Shown here piece by piece: positions 1 to 8,557 of a DNA stretch of 50,188 nucleotides. This DNA comes from Patescibacteria group bacterium (GTDB lineage: Bacteria; Patescibacteriota; Gracilibacteria; UBA1369): assembly GCA_963169655.1 (NCBI GenBank), contig CAUJCM010000006.1:1-50188 (forward strand), read 5' to 3'. The position numbers were made by a program, and so were the translations under genes. The notes under the pieces are model-generated. The model had not been told where the DNA came from, ran no database searches, and saw only the letters and a program-made list of their open reading frames with translations. The stretch's first letter is position 1. Each line of letters starts with the position of its first letter.

Positions 1-1041
1 CCAATCGCAGCTTACAGGGTTACAGGCGAGGGCGCCGCCCGTGAAACCCTGCCCAATGGAAGTACAGGACTGTCCATTGAGGGGGAAGAGGGATTGGTTG
101 AAGTCACATTTCTCGCTCGAGTTCAAAGTGATGAACCCGTCCCCGCAGGCGACTGACTTGCGAGACATGTAGACTTGACCATTGTTACGAGTATGATAGA
201 AGGTGCCGGTGATAGCACCAACCGCAGCGTAAAAGTTACCATCAGAAGGCCAATTGACATTATTGTCATAGCCCATTGATGTTGTCACTTTTACACGCGA
301 TCCTACACAAGTTGTCCCATTCCATTCATGCCTATAGTGATCTCCATTAAAGGAGACCATCAGGTATGATTTTGACCCCATTTTCACAATGGGACCATTT
401 GGGACCACTTGTACTGTCGGACTACTGCAAGCTGTTAACTTGCTGGCCACACTCGTTCCAGTGTTTATGGAAAATATTGACAACACTGTGTCTCCTTGTA
501 TTTCGCTATTAACTATCAGGTTTTCACCCGATTGATCAATGCTAATACCGTAGAATGAGTATGTCAAGAGGTCGGGGACATCCCATTTTCCACATCCACC
601 GAGAGCCGCAAACTCGAGGTCTGCTGTGGCACAACGGTAGAGATCAACTGCCCCTGCGCCTTGGCTCGGACTAGACAAGGTGTAGAAGGCTTGATAGCCT
701 CCGCAGCTATGCCCCGAAGGACAAGTGACAATCGCCCCCTGCGCCGCAGGCTCATAGCCGACAACACCACTGAACGCCTGCCAAGTAGCTGGCGTCGCAA
801 AGCCATCTTGGCTGTAGGCTACGCCAAGTTCTGCATAGCCATTACCGCTTCTCGTGCTGCGCCCCAGCAGGAAAATCTCCGGCTGAGCCTCTCCCTCTTG
901 TGGAGCCTTTTCCACCACTGACATAATGAAAAAATTTCCACCTCCAGTCTGAATCTGCTCGACTGGGAGGGCCCGCACCACAGTGGCGAAAAAGAAACAA
1001 AAAACGGCCACGAAGGCCGCCACAATATGAAACACCTTCAT
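1..1041 (-). CDS. Secreted protein with C-terminal cysteine-rich repeat, partial (runs off left edge)
   Basis: An unbroken minus-strand reading frame of 347 codons starts at the ATG at 1041 and leaves the window without a stop. The start has a canonical Shine-Dalgarno sequence (AAGGAG about 8 bases upstream), rare in this window. Residues 1 to about 25 are a signal peptide (short basic start, hydrophobic FVAVFCFFFATVV, likely cleavage after VRA). The middle is rich in Ser, Gly and Thr with no domain I recognise. The last 50 visible residues contain CGDGFI, EKCD, CTSIGQGFTGG and LACN, the pattern of the Myxococcus-type cysteine-rich repeat found in secreted proteins of myxobacteria and some CPR bacteria. 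Base composition and codon use are much richer in G+C than the neighbours, which suggests transfer from another lineage. Function unknown; probably exported or surface bound. Confidence 0.8.
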   Translation of the reverse strand, partial: MKVFHIVAAFVAVFCFFFATVVRALPVEQIQTGGGNFFIMSVVEKAPQEGEAQPEIFLLGRSTRSGNGYAELGVAYSQDGFATPATWQAFSGVVGYEPAAQGAIVTCPSGHSCGGYQAFYTLSSPSQGAGAVDLYRCATADLEFAALGGCGKWDVPDLLTYSFYGISIDQSGENLIVNSEIQGDTVLSIFSINTGTSVASKLTACSSPTVQVVPNGPIVKMGSKSYLMVSFNGDHYRHEWNGTTCVGSRVKVTTSMGYDNNVNWPSDGNFYAAVGAITGTFYHTRNNGQVYMSRKSVACGDGFITLNSSEKCDFNQSLFPLNGQSCTSIGQGFTGGALACNPVSCDW

Positions 1042-1121
1042 GGCTCTTATCTCCTTGTTGTTAAAGTCCCTTTTAAGCTAAGAATTTCAGAATTGAATTT
1101 CCCCACCTAAAAATTACTTAT

Positions 1122-1150
1122 TTAATACAACAAAATTAGATTTTTGTCAA
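1122..1150 (-). promoter_or_regulatory. Sigma-70-type promoter of the secreted protein gene
   Basis: On the minus strand a perfect -35 box TTGACA (1145-1150) is followed after 17 bases by TATTAA (1122-1127). The predicted start of transcription is near 1115, giving a leader of about 75 bases before the ATG at 1041. It is one of the best-matching promoters in the window. Confidence 0.65.
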
Positions 1151-1210
1151 AGTATTTATTCCAAAATTCCCCTCTTAAGTTCAAAGGACTTCGAAGGCTT
1201 GAAGTAAAAA

Positions 1211-1251
1211 TTCCCCTCTTGAAGGGTGGCAGCCGCAGGCTGACGGGGTGG
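1211..1251 (+). repeat. Modular palindromic intergenic repeat, copy 1
   Basis: The copy has the outer block CCCTCTTGAAGGGTG, an inner stem CAGCC/GGCTG with loop GCA, and the closing block CGGGGTGG. The same architecture recurs near 10.6, 32.5, 41.4 and 49.3 kb with different inner stems. Confidence 0.8.
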
Positions 1252-1289
1252 CTGAATCGTTAGCAATGAGAATTTAGTAAAGATACAAC

Positions 1290-1370
1290 CGGATAAAAAA
1301 AGAGGATAAAGAATAAAGGAAAGTATATTTAAAAACAGTTTATTTACCTTTGTTGAAAAGAATTTAAATT
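1290..1370 (+). repeat. Degenerate direct repeat, left copy
   Basis: About 80 bases beginning GGATAAAAAAAGAGGATAAA. They match the stretch at 1545-1625 at roughly 70% of positions by eye (shared blocks GATAAAGAATA, AGGAAA, GAAAAGA). Low complexity makes chance similarity possible. Confidence 0.4.
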
Positions 1371-1500
1371 AAACAATTACTTTCTCGATAGTTGGATTTA
1401 TGGATAAATCATAAGTAATTTGTAAAATATTTAGTTTAAAATACATAGTTTCAAAGCCTATCAAAGCAGTACTCCAATTATTTAAAAATAAAATTTTATC

Positions 1501-1550
1501 TATCCAAGAATGGGTGACATAGCTTTAGCTCCGGAGCACATTCTTGGATA
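1501..1550. other. Long inverted repeat enclosing a second palindrome
   Basis: TATCCAAGAATG (1501-1512) is the exact reverse complement of CATTCTTGGATA (1539-1550). The perfect palindrome GCTCCGGAGC (1528-1537) lies in the loop. There is no strong T-run directly after it on either strand, so it is not a simple terminator. It could be a structured RNA, a mobile-element end or a recombination site. Confidence 0.5.
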
Positions 1551-1625
1551 AAAAAGAAAGATAAAGAATACAGGAAATAAATATTAAAAAATTATCTAAG
1601 CCTATGTAAGAAAAGACTTAAATAA
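1545..1625 (+). repeat. Degenerate direct repeat, right copy
   Basis: Partner of 1290-1370. It begins inside the right arm of the 1501-1550 hairpin with GGATAAAAAAGAAAGATAAA. The two copies flank about 175 bases of AT-rich non-coding DNA. Confidence 0.4.
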
Positions 1626-1665
1626 GATGCTAAAAATATTTTTTTTATTTATTATTAAAAAATAA

Positions 1666-2949
1666 TTACTGCTGTATCACATACTCCAAACTAGAATTAT
1701 CCACCGGCACTTTCACTTGTATGTTTTGACTAAAAGCTCCAGCCACTCCTTCTGCATTGATAATATTTTCTTTGGAAGCTGGTGGTGCTGTTGATGAAGC
1801 TCCATCTAAAATAATTTGATATTCTAAATAAGGTATATATTTAATTTCCCGATCTAGGTTATCACTGCTATCCGAACTATATTGGCATTCAATAGGATCT
1901 TCACAGCCAATTAAAGAAGAAATTATCGATAAAGTTAAAATAGGGTTTTTAAGAGTATTTTCATCAATAAAATTTTTTATTTCAATCTCTTGATTATTCA
2001 AATCTACTCCTTTTTGTTGATTATCAGTTTTCAGCATTTCAAAAGTATCAGAAGTATTATTTAAAGCACCATTTAACTTTCCTTCAAAAAAGCTTGTACT
2101 TGCAGGCATATATAAAAAACTTTGTATAAAATTATATGGATTCAACATTAATAAATCCCCATTATTTCCTTCTTCCATTTTAATTTGCCATAGCATAAAT
2201 ATTTCTCCTTTTTTATCAGCTTCCATTTCACCATCTTCACATTTTTCACCAAGAATTTTACTCCCCTTATCAAAACAATTTAACTGCATCCTGCTGTCTT
2301 TTCCCTCACAATACTCCTCCCCATCAGCACAAGGCGTACGAAGTTTTATTGTAAACTCACTTATTTTCTTTTGATTTCCGTCTTTATCAATTCCAAAAAG
2401 TGGAATACTTACTTTTTGTCCCACCTCAATCTTTCCCCAATTACAAGGATGGTCAATTGGTAGCATTTCTTTACTCATCCCTTGTCCACCTCCACCTCCA
2501 GGAATTGTAAAATCTGTAGGTGGCTTTTGTGGATTACATCCCCCAGTAATTGGATTTGAACCTTCACCATGCCAAGGCACATCTCCAGTCCATGGTAAAG
2601 GTTGAATATATTTTCCATCTATCTTAGCATCCACTAAATTGTCACTTGCCAAACCGCTAATTTTAAACTTTCCATTTAAACCTTCAAATTCACCTTCTGT
2701 ATTTGCACCTATTTCTTCTCCTTCATCTACCAATTTTTTATGCACCCAAAGTGCTTGTTCAAGACCAGCTTCTGCAAGATAATAAGCTGTTGTCCCTTGT
2801 TTAACATTTGAAGCTTCACGGCTAGAATCAACAACCATAGTTGTCACTCCCACGGAAAAAATCACAATCACACTAATTAAAATCACCGATAACATTACCG
2901 ATAGTCCAGGAAGTTCTTTTTTTGAATTCAATAAAAACTTTAATTTTTT
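1666..2949 (-). CDS. PilX-like type IV pilus-associated protein
   Basis: The N-terminus has a short basic stretch, then ELPGLSVML and a long hydrophobic helix (about residues 18-38), then AYYLAEAGLEQAL near residue 58. That AEAG motif after the helix is typical of PilX/GspK-like minor pilus proteins. The remaining 350 residues are polar, with Cys pairs and a glycine-rich segment, and are probably extracellular. I chose the ATG at 2949; a TTG at 2991 would add 14 residues. Neither has a Shine-Dalgarno sequence. It is divergent from comM with only about 120 bases between, and it matches the presence of pilB at 29.4 kb. The role as minor pilin or pilus assembly factor is inferred from the N-terminus only. 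Confidence 0.65.
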   Translation of the reverse strand, partial: KKLKFLLNSKKELPGLSVMLSVILISVIVIFSVGVTTMVVDSSREASNVKQGTTAYYLAEAGLEQALWVHKKLVDEGEEIGANTEGEFEGLNGKFKISGLASDNLVDAKIDGKYIQPLPWTGDVPWHGEGSNPITGGCNPQKPPTDFTIPGGGGGQGMSKEMLPIDHPCNWGKIEVGQKVSIPLFGIDKDGNQKKISEFTIKLRTPCADGEEYCEGKDSRMQLNCFDKGSKILGEKCEDGEMEADKKGEIFMLWQIKMEEGNNGDLLMLNPYNFIQSFLYMPASTSFFEGKLNGALNNTSDTFEMLKTDNQQKGVDLNNQEIEIKNFIDENTLKNPILTLSIISSLIGCEDPIECQYSSDSSDNLDREIKYIPYLEYQIILDGASSTAPPASKENIINAEGVAGAFSQNIQVKVPVDNSSLEYVIQQ

Positions 2950-3070
2950 CATTTTTTTGTTTTTCTTTATTTTACCATAAATTTCCCTCAATCAATATAA
3001 TAAAATTTAAATTTTTTTCATCTTCAGTTTAATTCCTTACTCAATAATTCAAGAAAGTTAAATAAAGATT

Positions 3071-4582
3071 ATGTCTGTAAAAGTAAATTCTTGTTTTATT
3101 GAAGGTATTCAAGGCCAACTTCTTGAAGTTGAGGCCGATATTTTATCAGGACTTTCAGCTTTTACTATTGTTGGCCTTGGCGACCAATCAGTTCAAGAAT
3201 CAAAAGAAAGAATTAGGTCAGCAATTCACAGTACAAATTCCCAGTATCCAACTCAAAAAAAAATTATCAATCTTGCACCAGCTTCTCAAAAAAAGCATGG
3301 TCCTTATTTTGATTTACCAATTGCTATCAGTTTGCTTTTTGCATCTAAACAAATACCAGATACATATCTTAAAAATTGCTTAATTATTGGTGAACTCGCA
3401 CTTAATGGCCAAATTCGTCCAATCAACAATGCCCTCTCTATCGCCATTTTTGCAAAAGAAAATAATTTAAAAACGCTTATTTTACCTTTTGAAAATTATC
3501 TGGAAGCACAACTTGTTTCAGATTTAGAAATTCTCCCTTTTTCACATTTACAAGAAGTTATCAACTACTTAAAAACTGGAGTAAAACCAAAAATTCCAAG
3601 CCTACCTCAAATTCAAAAATTAAATAACAATTTAAATTTTTATAATGCTATTCAAGGGCAAGAAGAAGCTAAAAGAGCTTTGCAAATTTCTGCATCAGGA
3701 GGACATCACCTTTTAATGTACGGATCCCCAGGAGTAGGAAAGACTATGTTAGCTAAAGCTTTACCTGAACTTTTACCTCCTCTAAATGAACAACAATTAT
3801 TTGAAGTTATTCGTATTCATTCATCAGCTGGGCAACCGCTTGAAGCACTTTTACAAGGTCAAAGACCTTTTCGAGAAGTACATCATTCAAGCACAAGAAG
3901 TAGTTTAATTGGCGGAAGCACTCCAATAAAACCTGGAGAAATCTCTCTCGCTCATCACGGTATTTTATTTCTCGATGAACTTCCGGAATTTCCAAGGAAT
4001 ATACTTGAATCTTTGAGACAACCACTTGAAAACAAGCAAATTCATATTTCCAGAGCAGGTCAACAACTTACTTTTCCATCTAATTTCACTTTAATTTCAG
4101 CAATGAATCCTTGTCCATGTGGTTATTTTGGAGATGAGAAAAAACAATGTCTTTGTACATCTAATCAAATTCAAAATTATCAACAAAAAATTTCAGGTCC
4201 AATTTTAGATCGTATTGATTTAATTCTTAATTTACCTCGTCAAAAACTTAATTTTCAAAAACAGGTCAAAACTACAACGAGTCAAAAAGATTTATTAGAA
4301 GTTATTAACAATGCCCGTAAAAGACAAGAAAAACGCTTCCAAAACACTAAAATCACTCAAAATGCAGATTTAAATTCAATTCAATTAGCCAGACTCATCA
4401 ATCTTGACTTTAAAGCTCAGGAATATTTACAAATTTTAATTGATAAAACCAATTTATCACCTCGCGCTCAAACTCAACTTTTAAAAGTAGCTTTAACGAT
4501 TGCAGACTTAAAAGATCAAGATCAAATTAGCAATATAGAATTAGCAGAAGCTTTTCAGTTTAAATCAACTCAATTTTTTTAG
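3071..4582 (+). CDS. comM: ComM/YifB family Mg-chelatase-like AAA+ ATPase
   Basis: The 503-residue protein has the full family layout. An N-terminal Lon-protease-like (ChlI) domain spans residues 1 to about 165. The AAA+ domain follows, with Walker A GSPGVGKT (218-225), Walker B GILFLDELPEF (about 297-307) and the family signature NPCPCGYFGD with further Cys residues. The C-terminal Mg-chelatase domain carries SPRAQTQLLKVA. Length is normal for the family (about 500). ComM of Vibrio and Haemophilus is a hexameric helicase that drives branch migration while transformed DNA is integrated. Here it fits with dprA, the ComEC-type hydrolase and the pilus genes in the same window. ATG start without a Shine-Dalgarno sequence. 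Confidence 0.92.
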   Translation: MSVKVNSCFIEGIQGQLLEVEADILSGLSAFTIVGLGDQSVQESKERIRSAIHSTNSQYPTQKKIINLAPASQKKHGPYFDLPIAISLLFASKQIPDTYLKNCLIIGELALNGQIRPINNALSIAIFAKENNLKTLILPFENYLEAQLVSDLEILPFSHLQEVINYLKTGVKPKIPSLPQIQKLNNNLNFYNAIQGQEEAKRALQISASGGHHLLMYGSPGVGKTMLAKALPELLPPLNEQQLFEVIRIHSSAGQPLEALLQGQRPFREVHHSSTRSSLIGGSTPIKPGEISLAHHGILFLDELPEFPRNILESLRQPLENKQIHISRAGQQLTFPSNFTLISAMNPCPCGYFGDEKKQCLCTSNQIQNYQQKISGPILDRIDLILNLPRQKLNFQKQVKTTTSQKDLLEVINNARKRQEKRFQNTKITQNADLNSIQLARLINLDFKAQEYLQILIDKTNLSPRAQTQLLKVALTIADLKDQDQISNIELAEAFQFKSTQFF

Positions 4583-4659
4583 AACTTTTTAGATGATTAA
4601 TAAGCTAATCCAGACACACTCTAAACAAATTAGCCACTTTAATTTTTATAATTTCCTAG

Positions 4660-4665
4660 TATAAT
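4660..4665 (+). promoter_or_regulatory. Possible -10 box of murA promoter
   Basis: A perfect TATAAT lies 70 bases before murA. The -35 region (about 4637-4642) matches the consensus poorly, so support rests on the -10 box and the position. Confidence 0.35.
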
Positions 4666-4735
4666 CTCGCCAAAGAACTTTTTAAAAAATATTTTTAAAA
4701 TTTCCAAAACAAATTCCATAATTCTTTCAAAATAA

Positions 4736-6007
4736 ATGTTTATCATTGAAGGTCAAAAAAAATTACAGGGACAAATTACTGTAAGCGGGTCTAAAAATGC
4801 AGTATTACCTATAATTTGTGCTTCACTTTTAACTAAAGAAAAAATCATTTTAAATAATGTCCCTCATATTAGCGATGTTGACACAATGTTAAAGATTATC
4901 CAGTCACTTGGTGTCAAAACACATTTTGAAAATCACCAAATAACTATTGAAGCAAGCGATTTACAGTTAAAATCTATTGATGACCATCTAGTTAACAAAA
5001 TGAGGGCATCAATTTTACTTTTTGGCCCTGTTTTAGCAAGGCTAGGAGAATTAGATTTAAGTTTTCCTGGAGGTTGTGTACTTGGAAAAAGGTCAATTCA
5101 TTCCCATACTTATGCAATGCAAAAGCTTGGTGCTGAAATAATTCAACAAGACACAAGAATCCATTTAAAAGTAAATAAACTACAATCCTCAAATGTAATA
5201 ATGCCTGAAATGTCTGTCACTGCTACTGAAAATGCCATTATGATGGCAGTTCTTGCACCAGGAATTACTGAACTTAAATTAGTTGCTTGTGAACCTCATA
5301 TTCAAGATTTATGCCATTTTTTAAATTCTATGGGGGCAAAAATTTCGGGAATTGGCACTCATTATCTAAAGATTGAAGGCGTTGAAACATTAAAAGGAAC
5401 AAATTATACAGTTACTGGTGATTACCTTGAAGCAGGTACATTCGCCATTGCGGGCTTAATTACTCAAGGAGAAATTGAAATTAATGGTATTCCTACTTGG
5501 CAATTAGATAGTTTTTGGCAAAAATTAGATGAAATGGGAGCTAATTATTTATTGGAAGAAAATCGAGTTATTATTAAAAAAACAGAATTATTTAAAGCTC
5601 CAACCCCACTTAAAACTTCAGTGTTTCCTGGTTTTGCCACTGATTTACAAGCCCCATTCTCAGTCTTATTAACTCAAGCTGAAGGAGAATCTCAAATTTT
5701 TGAAACATTATTTGAAGGTCGTTTAAATTATCTTTTTGAGCTCGAAAAAATGGGAGCAAAAATAGAAATTTTAAATCCACACCAAGCTAAAATTTTTGGA
5801 AAAAGAAATTTGAAAGGTGTTCCAATTGCTTCAATCGATATTCGAGCTGGATCAGCAATGGTTCTTGCAGGTCTAGTTGCTGAAGGAATTACTCATATCT
5901 CCAATACAAAATATATCGATCGTGGATATGAAAATATTGAAGGTAAATTAAATTCTCTTGGTGCGAATATCAAAAGAGTTGATGATGATGATTGCAGTAA
6001 GCATTAA
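4736..6007 (+). CDS. murA: UDP-N-acetylglucosamine 1-carboxyvinyltransferase MurA
   Basis: MurA transfers enolpyruvate from PEP to UDP-GlcNAc, the first committed step of peptidoglycan synthesis, in the cytoplasm. The 423-residue length is standard. The family marks are present: SGSKNAVLP near residue 20 (the UDP-GlcNAc/PEP-binding Lys-Asn) and FPGGCVLGKRSIHSH near residue 115, with the catalytic Cys that fosfomycin alkylates. GDYLEAGTF and RAGSAMVLAGL occur later. Cys rather than Asp at the active site predicts fosfomycin sensitivity at target level (inference). It converges on the isoaspartyl peptidase with only 6 bases between stops. No Shine-Dalgarno sequence. Confidence 0.95.
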   Translation: MFIIEGQKKLQGQITVSGSKNAVLPIICASLLTKEKIILNNVPHISDVDTMLKIIQSLGVKTHFENHQITIEASDLQLKSIDDHLVNKMRASILLFGPVLARLGELDLSFPGGCVLGKRSIHSHTYAMQKLGAEIIQQDTRIHLKVNKLQSSNVIMPEMSVTATENAIMMAVLAPGITELKLVACEPHIQDLCHFLNSMGAKISGIGTHYLKIEGVETLKGTNYTVTGDYLEAGTFAIAGLITQGEIEINGIPTWQLDSFWQKLDEMGANYLLEENRVIIKKTELFKAPTPLKTSVFPGFATDLQAPFSVLLTQAEGESQIFETLFEGRLNYLFELEKMGAKIEILNPHQAKIFGKRNLKGVPIASIDIRAGSAMVLAGLVAEGITHISNTKYIDRGYENIEGKLNSLGANIKRVDDDDCSKH

Positions 6008-6013
6008 AAAATT

Positions 6014-6940
6014 CTATTTAAAAAGTTTGCAGACAGGTTTTTTACCTTGCTTTACATAAGCTCGAATTAAGCCTTCGGTTGTAAGACCTTCTCCAATATT
6101 TCCTTTTCTATCAATCATTATAAATCCTCCGTATCCATTAACTCTTTCTTTAAAATATTGTGTAGCTTTTTTACTAGCTTTCTTTGCTTTATATCCTTTT
6201 AGTTCTACTAAATCAGCTATTCTCCTTGATAGAGCAGCTTTAATAAAATCTTCACCTCGTCCAGTACAGGAAACCCCAGCACTTTTATTATCTGCAAAAT
6301 TTCCACAACCAATTAAAGCACTATCACCAATCCTCCCAATCATTTTATTTGACATTCCACCTGTTGAAGTAGCAGCAGCTAGATCTCCATAAATATCGTA
6401 AGCAACAGCTCCAACAGTTCCTAATTTTGTATTTTTTTTATTGTCATCATGATCTAAAAGCACAATTCCCTCTTTTTTTACTTTTTTAAGTTGAGCAACT
6501 CTATGTGGCAAAATAAAATAAGAAGCTGGTTTTCTTTCTATTTTCTCTTTTCTAATAAATTTTTCAGCTCCTTCTCCAATCAAAAAAACATGACTAGTCT
6601 TTTCCATTATTCTTCTTGCAACTGTAATTGGATTTTTTGCACTTTTAACACCAGCCACAGCACCAGTATTCATAGTTTTTCCGCACATAATGCTTGCATC
6701 CATCTCCACTTCACCTTCCTCATTTAAAACTGAACCTTTTCCAGCATTAAAAATTGGGTCATCTTCCAATAACTTCACACATTTTTCTACCACATCTAAA
6801 GCCTTTTCTCCTTTTTGTAAAAATCTTTCTCCTCTTTTAATTACTTTTTCTAAACTCTTTAAAAAAGCTTTCTGCTCCTTCTCAGAAAACTGAGATAATG
6901 CACCACAACCACCATGAATTATTAATGCATATTTTTTCAT
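6014..6940 (-). CDS. Isoaspartyl peptidase/L-asparaginase (Ntn hydrolase, family T2)
   Basis: The enzyme hydrolyses isoaspartyl-peptide or beta-aspartyl amide bonds; family members also act as L-asparaginase. Visible marks are the N-terminal IIHGGCGAL, the NAGKGSVL and EMDASIMCG region, then LGTVGAVAYD with the nucleophile Thr175, and STGGMSNKMIGRIGDSALIGCG and TGRGED for substrate binding. The 308 residues match the family (about 300-320). By family rule the precursor cleaves itself between Gly174 and Thr175 into alpha and beta subunits. It is the last gene of a four-gene minus-strand operon, 7 bases after the amidotransferase. That suggests it acts on an amide or isopeptide made by the upstream ligases (inference). 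No signal peptide seen, so cytoplasmic. Confidence 0.88.
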   Translation of the reverse strand: MKKYALIIHGGCGALSQFSEKEQKAFLKSLEKVIKRGERFLQKGEKALDVVEKCVKLLEDDPIFNAGKGSVLNEEGEVEMDASIMCGKTMNTGAVAGVKSAKNPITVARRIMEKTSHVFLIGEGAEKFIRKEKIERKPASYFILPHRVAQLKKVKKEGIVLLDHDDNKKNTKLGTVGAVAYDIYGDLAAATSTGGMSNKMIGRIGDSALIGCGNFADNKSAGVSCTGRGEDFIKAALSRRIADLVELKGYKAKKASKKATQYFKERVNGYGGFIMIDRKGNIGEGLTTEGLIRAYVKQGKKPVCKLFK

Positions 6941-6947
6941 ACTTAAT

Positions 6948-7661
6948 TTATATACTTTCCAAAAAGTTTTGTAAAATTTGATGTGCTTGATTTCCCAAAT
7001 AAATTTCAGACATTAATTTTTCAAAATGCTCTTCATCGCGTAAAAACCCACTTTCTAAATATTTTTCTTTCCTCTCTCGTAAAAGTTTTTCAGCTACGCT
7101 TTGCGGAATATCCGAATGAAATTGAGTAGCCAAAACATTTTTATATTGAAAAGCTTGTATCGGTGTATTTTCATTAAAAGCGAGTAGAGTAGCACCATCT
7201 GGGAGGCTTTCTATATAGTCATTATGGGTAGCAAAAACATATTTCTGATTATTGTATTCAGCAATTAAAGGATTTTGAAGTCCTTGATCAGTTAAATGAA
7301 TTTTGACAGGACCAAATTCTGTACCTTTTGGATTTCTGCTTATTTTTGAGCCCAAATGATATGCTAAAAATTGAGCCCCAAAGCAAGTAGCTAATATTGG
7401 AGTCTCTTTTTGTAAAAAATAATCAAAAGTCTGATGTAATTTATTTTTCCAATCAAAATCATCATAAACGGATCTCATAGAACCAGAAATAAGTACTGAA
7501 TCAAATTTATTAAGTGAGTTTTGATTTATATCTTCAGTTGCTGGATGAAAAATCTCAAAATTAAAATCTTGATACTCTTCACCTAAAATTTCTTGAATAT
7601 GCTTTTCTTGTCTAGTAGTTCTATCATCAGTAATTACATCGATTATTAAAATATTTTTCAT
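6948..7661 (-). CDS. Class I glutamine amidotransferase domain protein
   Basis: A stand-alone triad-type glutaminase domain of 237 residues, resembling GuaA-like amidotransferases. The nucleophile is Cys93 in ATCFGAQFLA; the catalytic His182 lies in ATQFHSDI. The usual Glu after the His (HPE) is Asp184 here, which may be a conservative change or may reflect altered activity. Such domains release ammonia from glutamine or cleave gamma-glutamyl bonds. Its start overlaps the stop of the upstream ligase by four bases (ATGA), so the two are probably translationally coupled. No synthetase domain is attached; the partner is likely one of the two adjacent ligases. The substrate cannot be read from the sequence. 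Confidence 0.8.
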   Translation of the reverse strand: MKNILIIDVITDDRTTRQEKHIQEILGEEYQDFNFEIFHPATEDINQNSLNKFDSVLISGSMRSVYDDFDWKNKLHQTFDYFLQKETPILATCFGAQFLAYHLGSKISRNPKGTEFGPVKIHLTDQGLQNPLIAEYNNQKYVFATHNDYIESLPDGATLLAFNENTPIQAFQYKNVLATQFHSDIPQSVAEKLLRERKEKYLESGFLRDEEHFEKLMSEIYLGNQAHQILQNFLESI

Positions 7662-8554
7662 ATATTTAATTGTTTTAATAATTGATTATTTGACTCAATA
7701 ATAGCATATATTTCTTTTTCTGTATCAACTGCATCAAAAACCCGACTTTCACAAATCCAAATATCATTATTTCTCTTAATTTTTACAGTCAAAGCATGTT
7801 CATTTTTACATTGAGCATCCTCAAAATTATCTACATCTGAATGAGCTTTCATCCAATTTTTCATTTCTTCAATATTTTTAAATTCACTAGGTAAAATTGC
7901 TTCTAAAGGATTTTTTATACCTCTTTTTAAAAATAAATCTCTTTTTACTTCTTGAAGTAACCTCATCGCTTTTTCAATTCTACTTTCACCTTCAAAGTCT
8001 CTTATTTTACCATTAAATTTATTTAGTTGATCAAAATTTCTTGAGTATAAATTATGAATTTGAAAAGCTAATTCAAGTTTTTCATCTAAATTATCAGTAT
8101 TTTGAAAAGGACGAGAGTCATTGATTTGTAATGAAGCAGTTACAGTATCTTTTAAGAGTTTACGACCTTTTTCAGTATTTCCCCATTTTTGAATTAATTC
8201 TTGAGAACGAGAATTAGGATCTGAAGTTGCAGGCACAAAGTCAAAATCCTTTTCTAAAACTGGTTGGAAAACTAATTCACAACCTTTTTCTTTTAAAATT
8301 TTATTAATCTCCTCTCGAATATTTAAAATTTGTGTGACAGCTTCCCCGTCTTTTTCAAAAACATCAGATTTTACTTCAAGCATCACTGAAGCTTGTTCAA
8401 AAGATAAATAAGGATATAAATTAGGTATTTTTTCCTCAACTTGTTTTAAGGTCCATTCACTTGCTGGCAAGCCATCAATTATTTCTTTTCCATAACCATT
8501 TTCTTTAATAAACCCCTCTATTTCTAGTCCAATTCCAAAATTTTCTTTTTTCAT
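7658..8554 (-). CDS. GCS2-type carboxylate-amine ligase-like protein, copy B
   Basis: A 298-residue protein with the marks of the glutamine-synthetase-fold ligases (GCS2/YbdK and the bacterial amidoligases). These are FGIGLEIEGFI at the start, ASVMLEVKSDV near residue 57 (compare ESMLELATDV in YbdK), TASLQINDSRPF in the middle and WICESRVFDA near the end (compare VEVRVMDTP). Such enzymes join a carboxylate to an amine using ATP. The protein is about 65% identical by eye to its upstream neighbour, so the pair is a tandem duplication. It lies 3 bases after copy A and overlaps the amidotransferase by 4 bases. Family assignment is by motif only; the substrate is unknown. Confidence 0.6.
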   Translation of the reverse strand: MKKENFGIGLEIEGFIKENGYGKEIIDGLPASEWTLKQVEEKIPNLYPYLSFEQASVMLEVKSDVFEKDGEAVTQILNIREEINKILKEKGCELVFQPVLEKDFDFVPATSDPNSRSQELIQKWGNTEKGRKLLKDTVTASLQINDSRPFQNTDNLDEKLELAFQIHNLYSRNFDQLNKFNGKIRDFEGESRIEKAMRLLQEVKRDLFLKRGIKNPLEAILPSEFKNIEEMKNWMKAHSDVDNFEDAQCKNEHALTVKIKRNNDIWICESRVFDAVDTEKEIYAIIESNNQLLKQLNI

Positions 8555-8557
8555 AAA

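Larger units (their letters stand above)
1042..1665. other. Gene-free stretch with promoter, repeats and hairpin
   Basis: No convincing gene lies here. It holds the promoter at 1122-1150, one copy of the palindromic intergenic repeat (1211-1251), an imperfect direct repeat (1290-1370 and 1545-1625), a short dyad at 1395-1410 (GATTTAT-GG-ATAAATC) and a long hairpin (1501-1550). It also marks the change from the G+C-richer DNA on the left to the AT-rich DNA on the right. Confidence 0.6.

Noticed and set aside
564-1025. Three short open frames on both strands of the left-edge region
   Set aside because: They are out-of-frame shadows of the long minus-strand secreted-protein gene (1-1041), which has a signal peptide, Shine-Dalgarno site and promoter.
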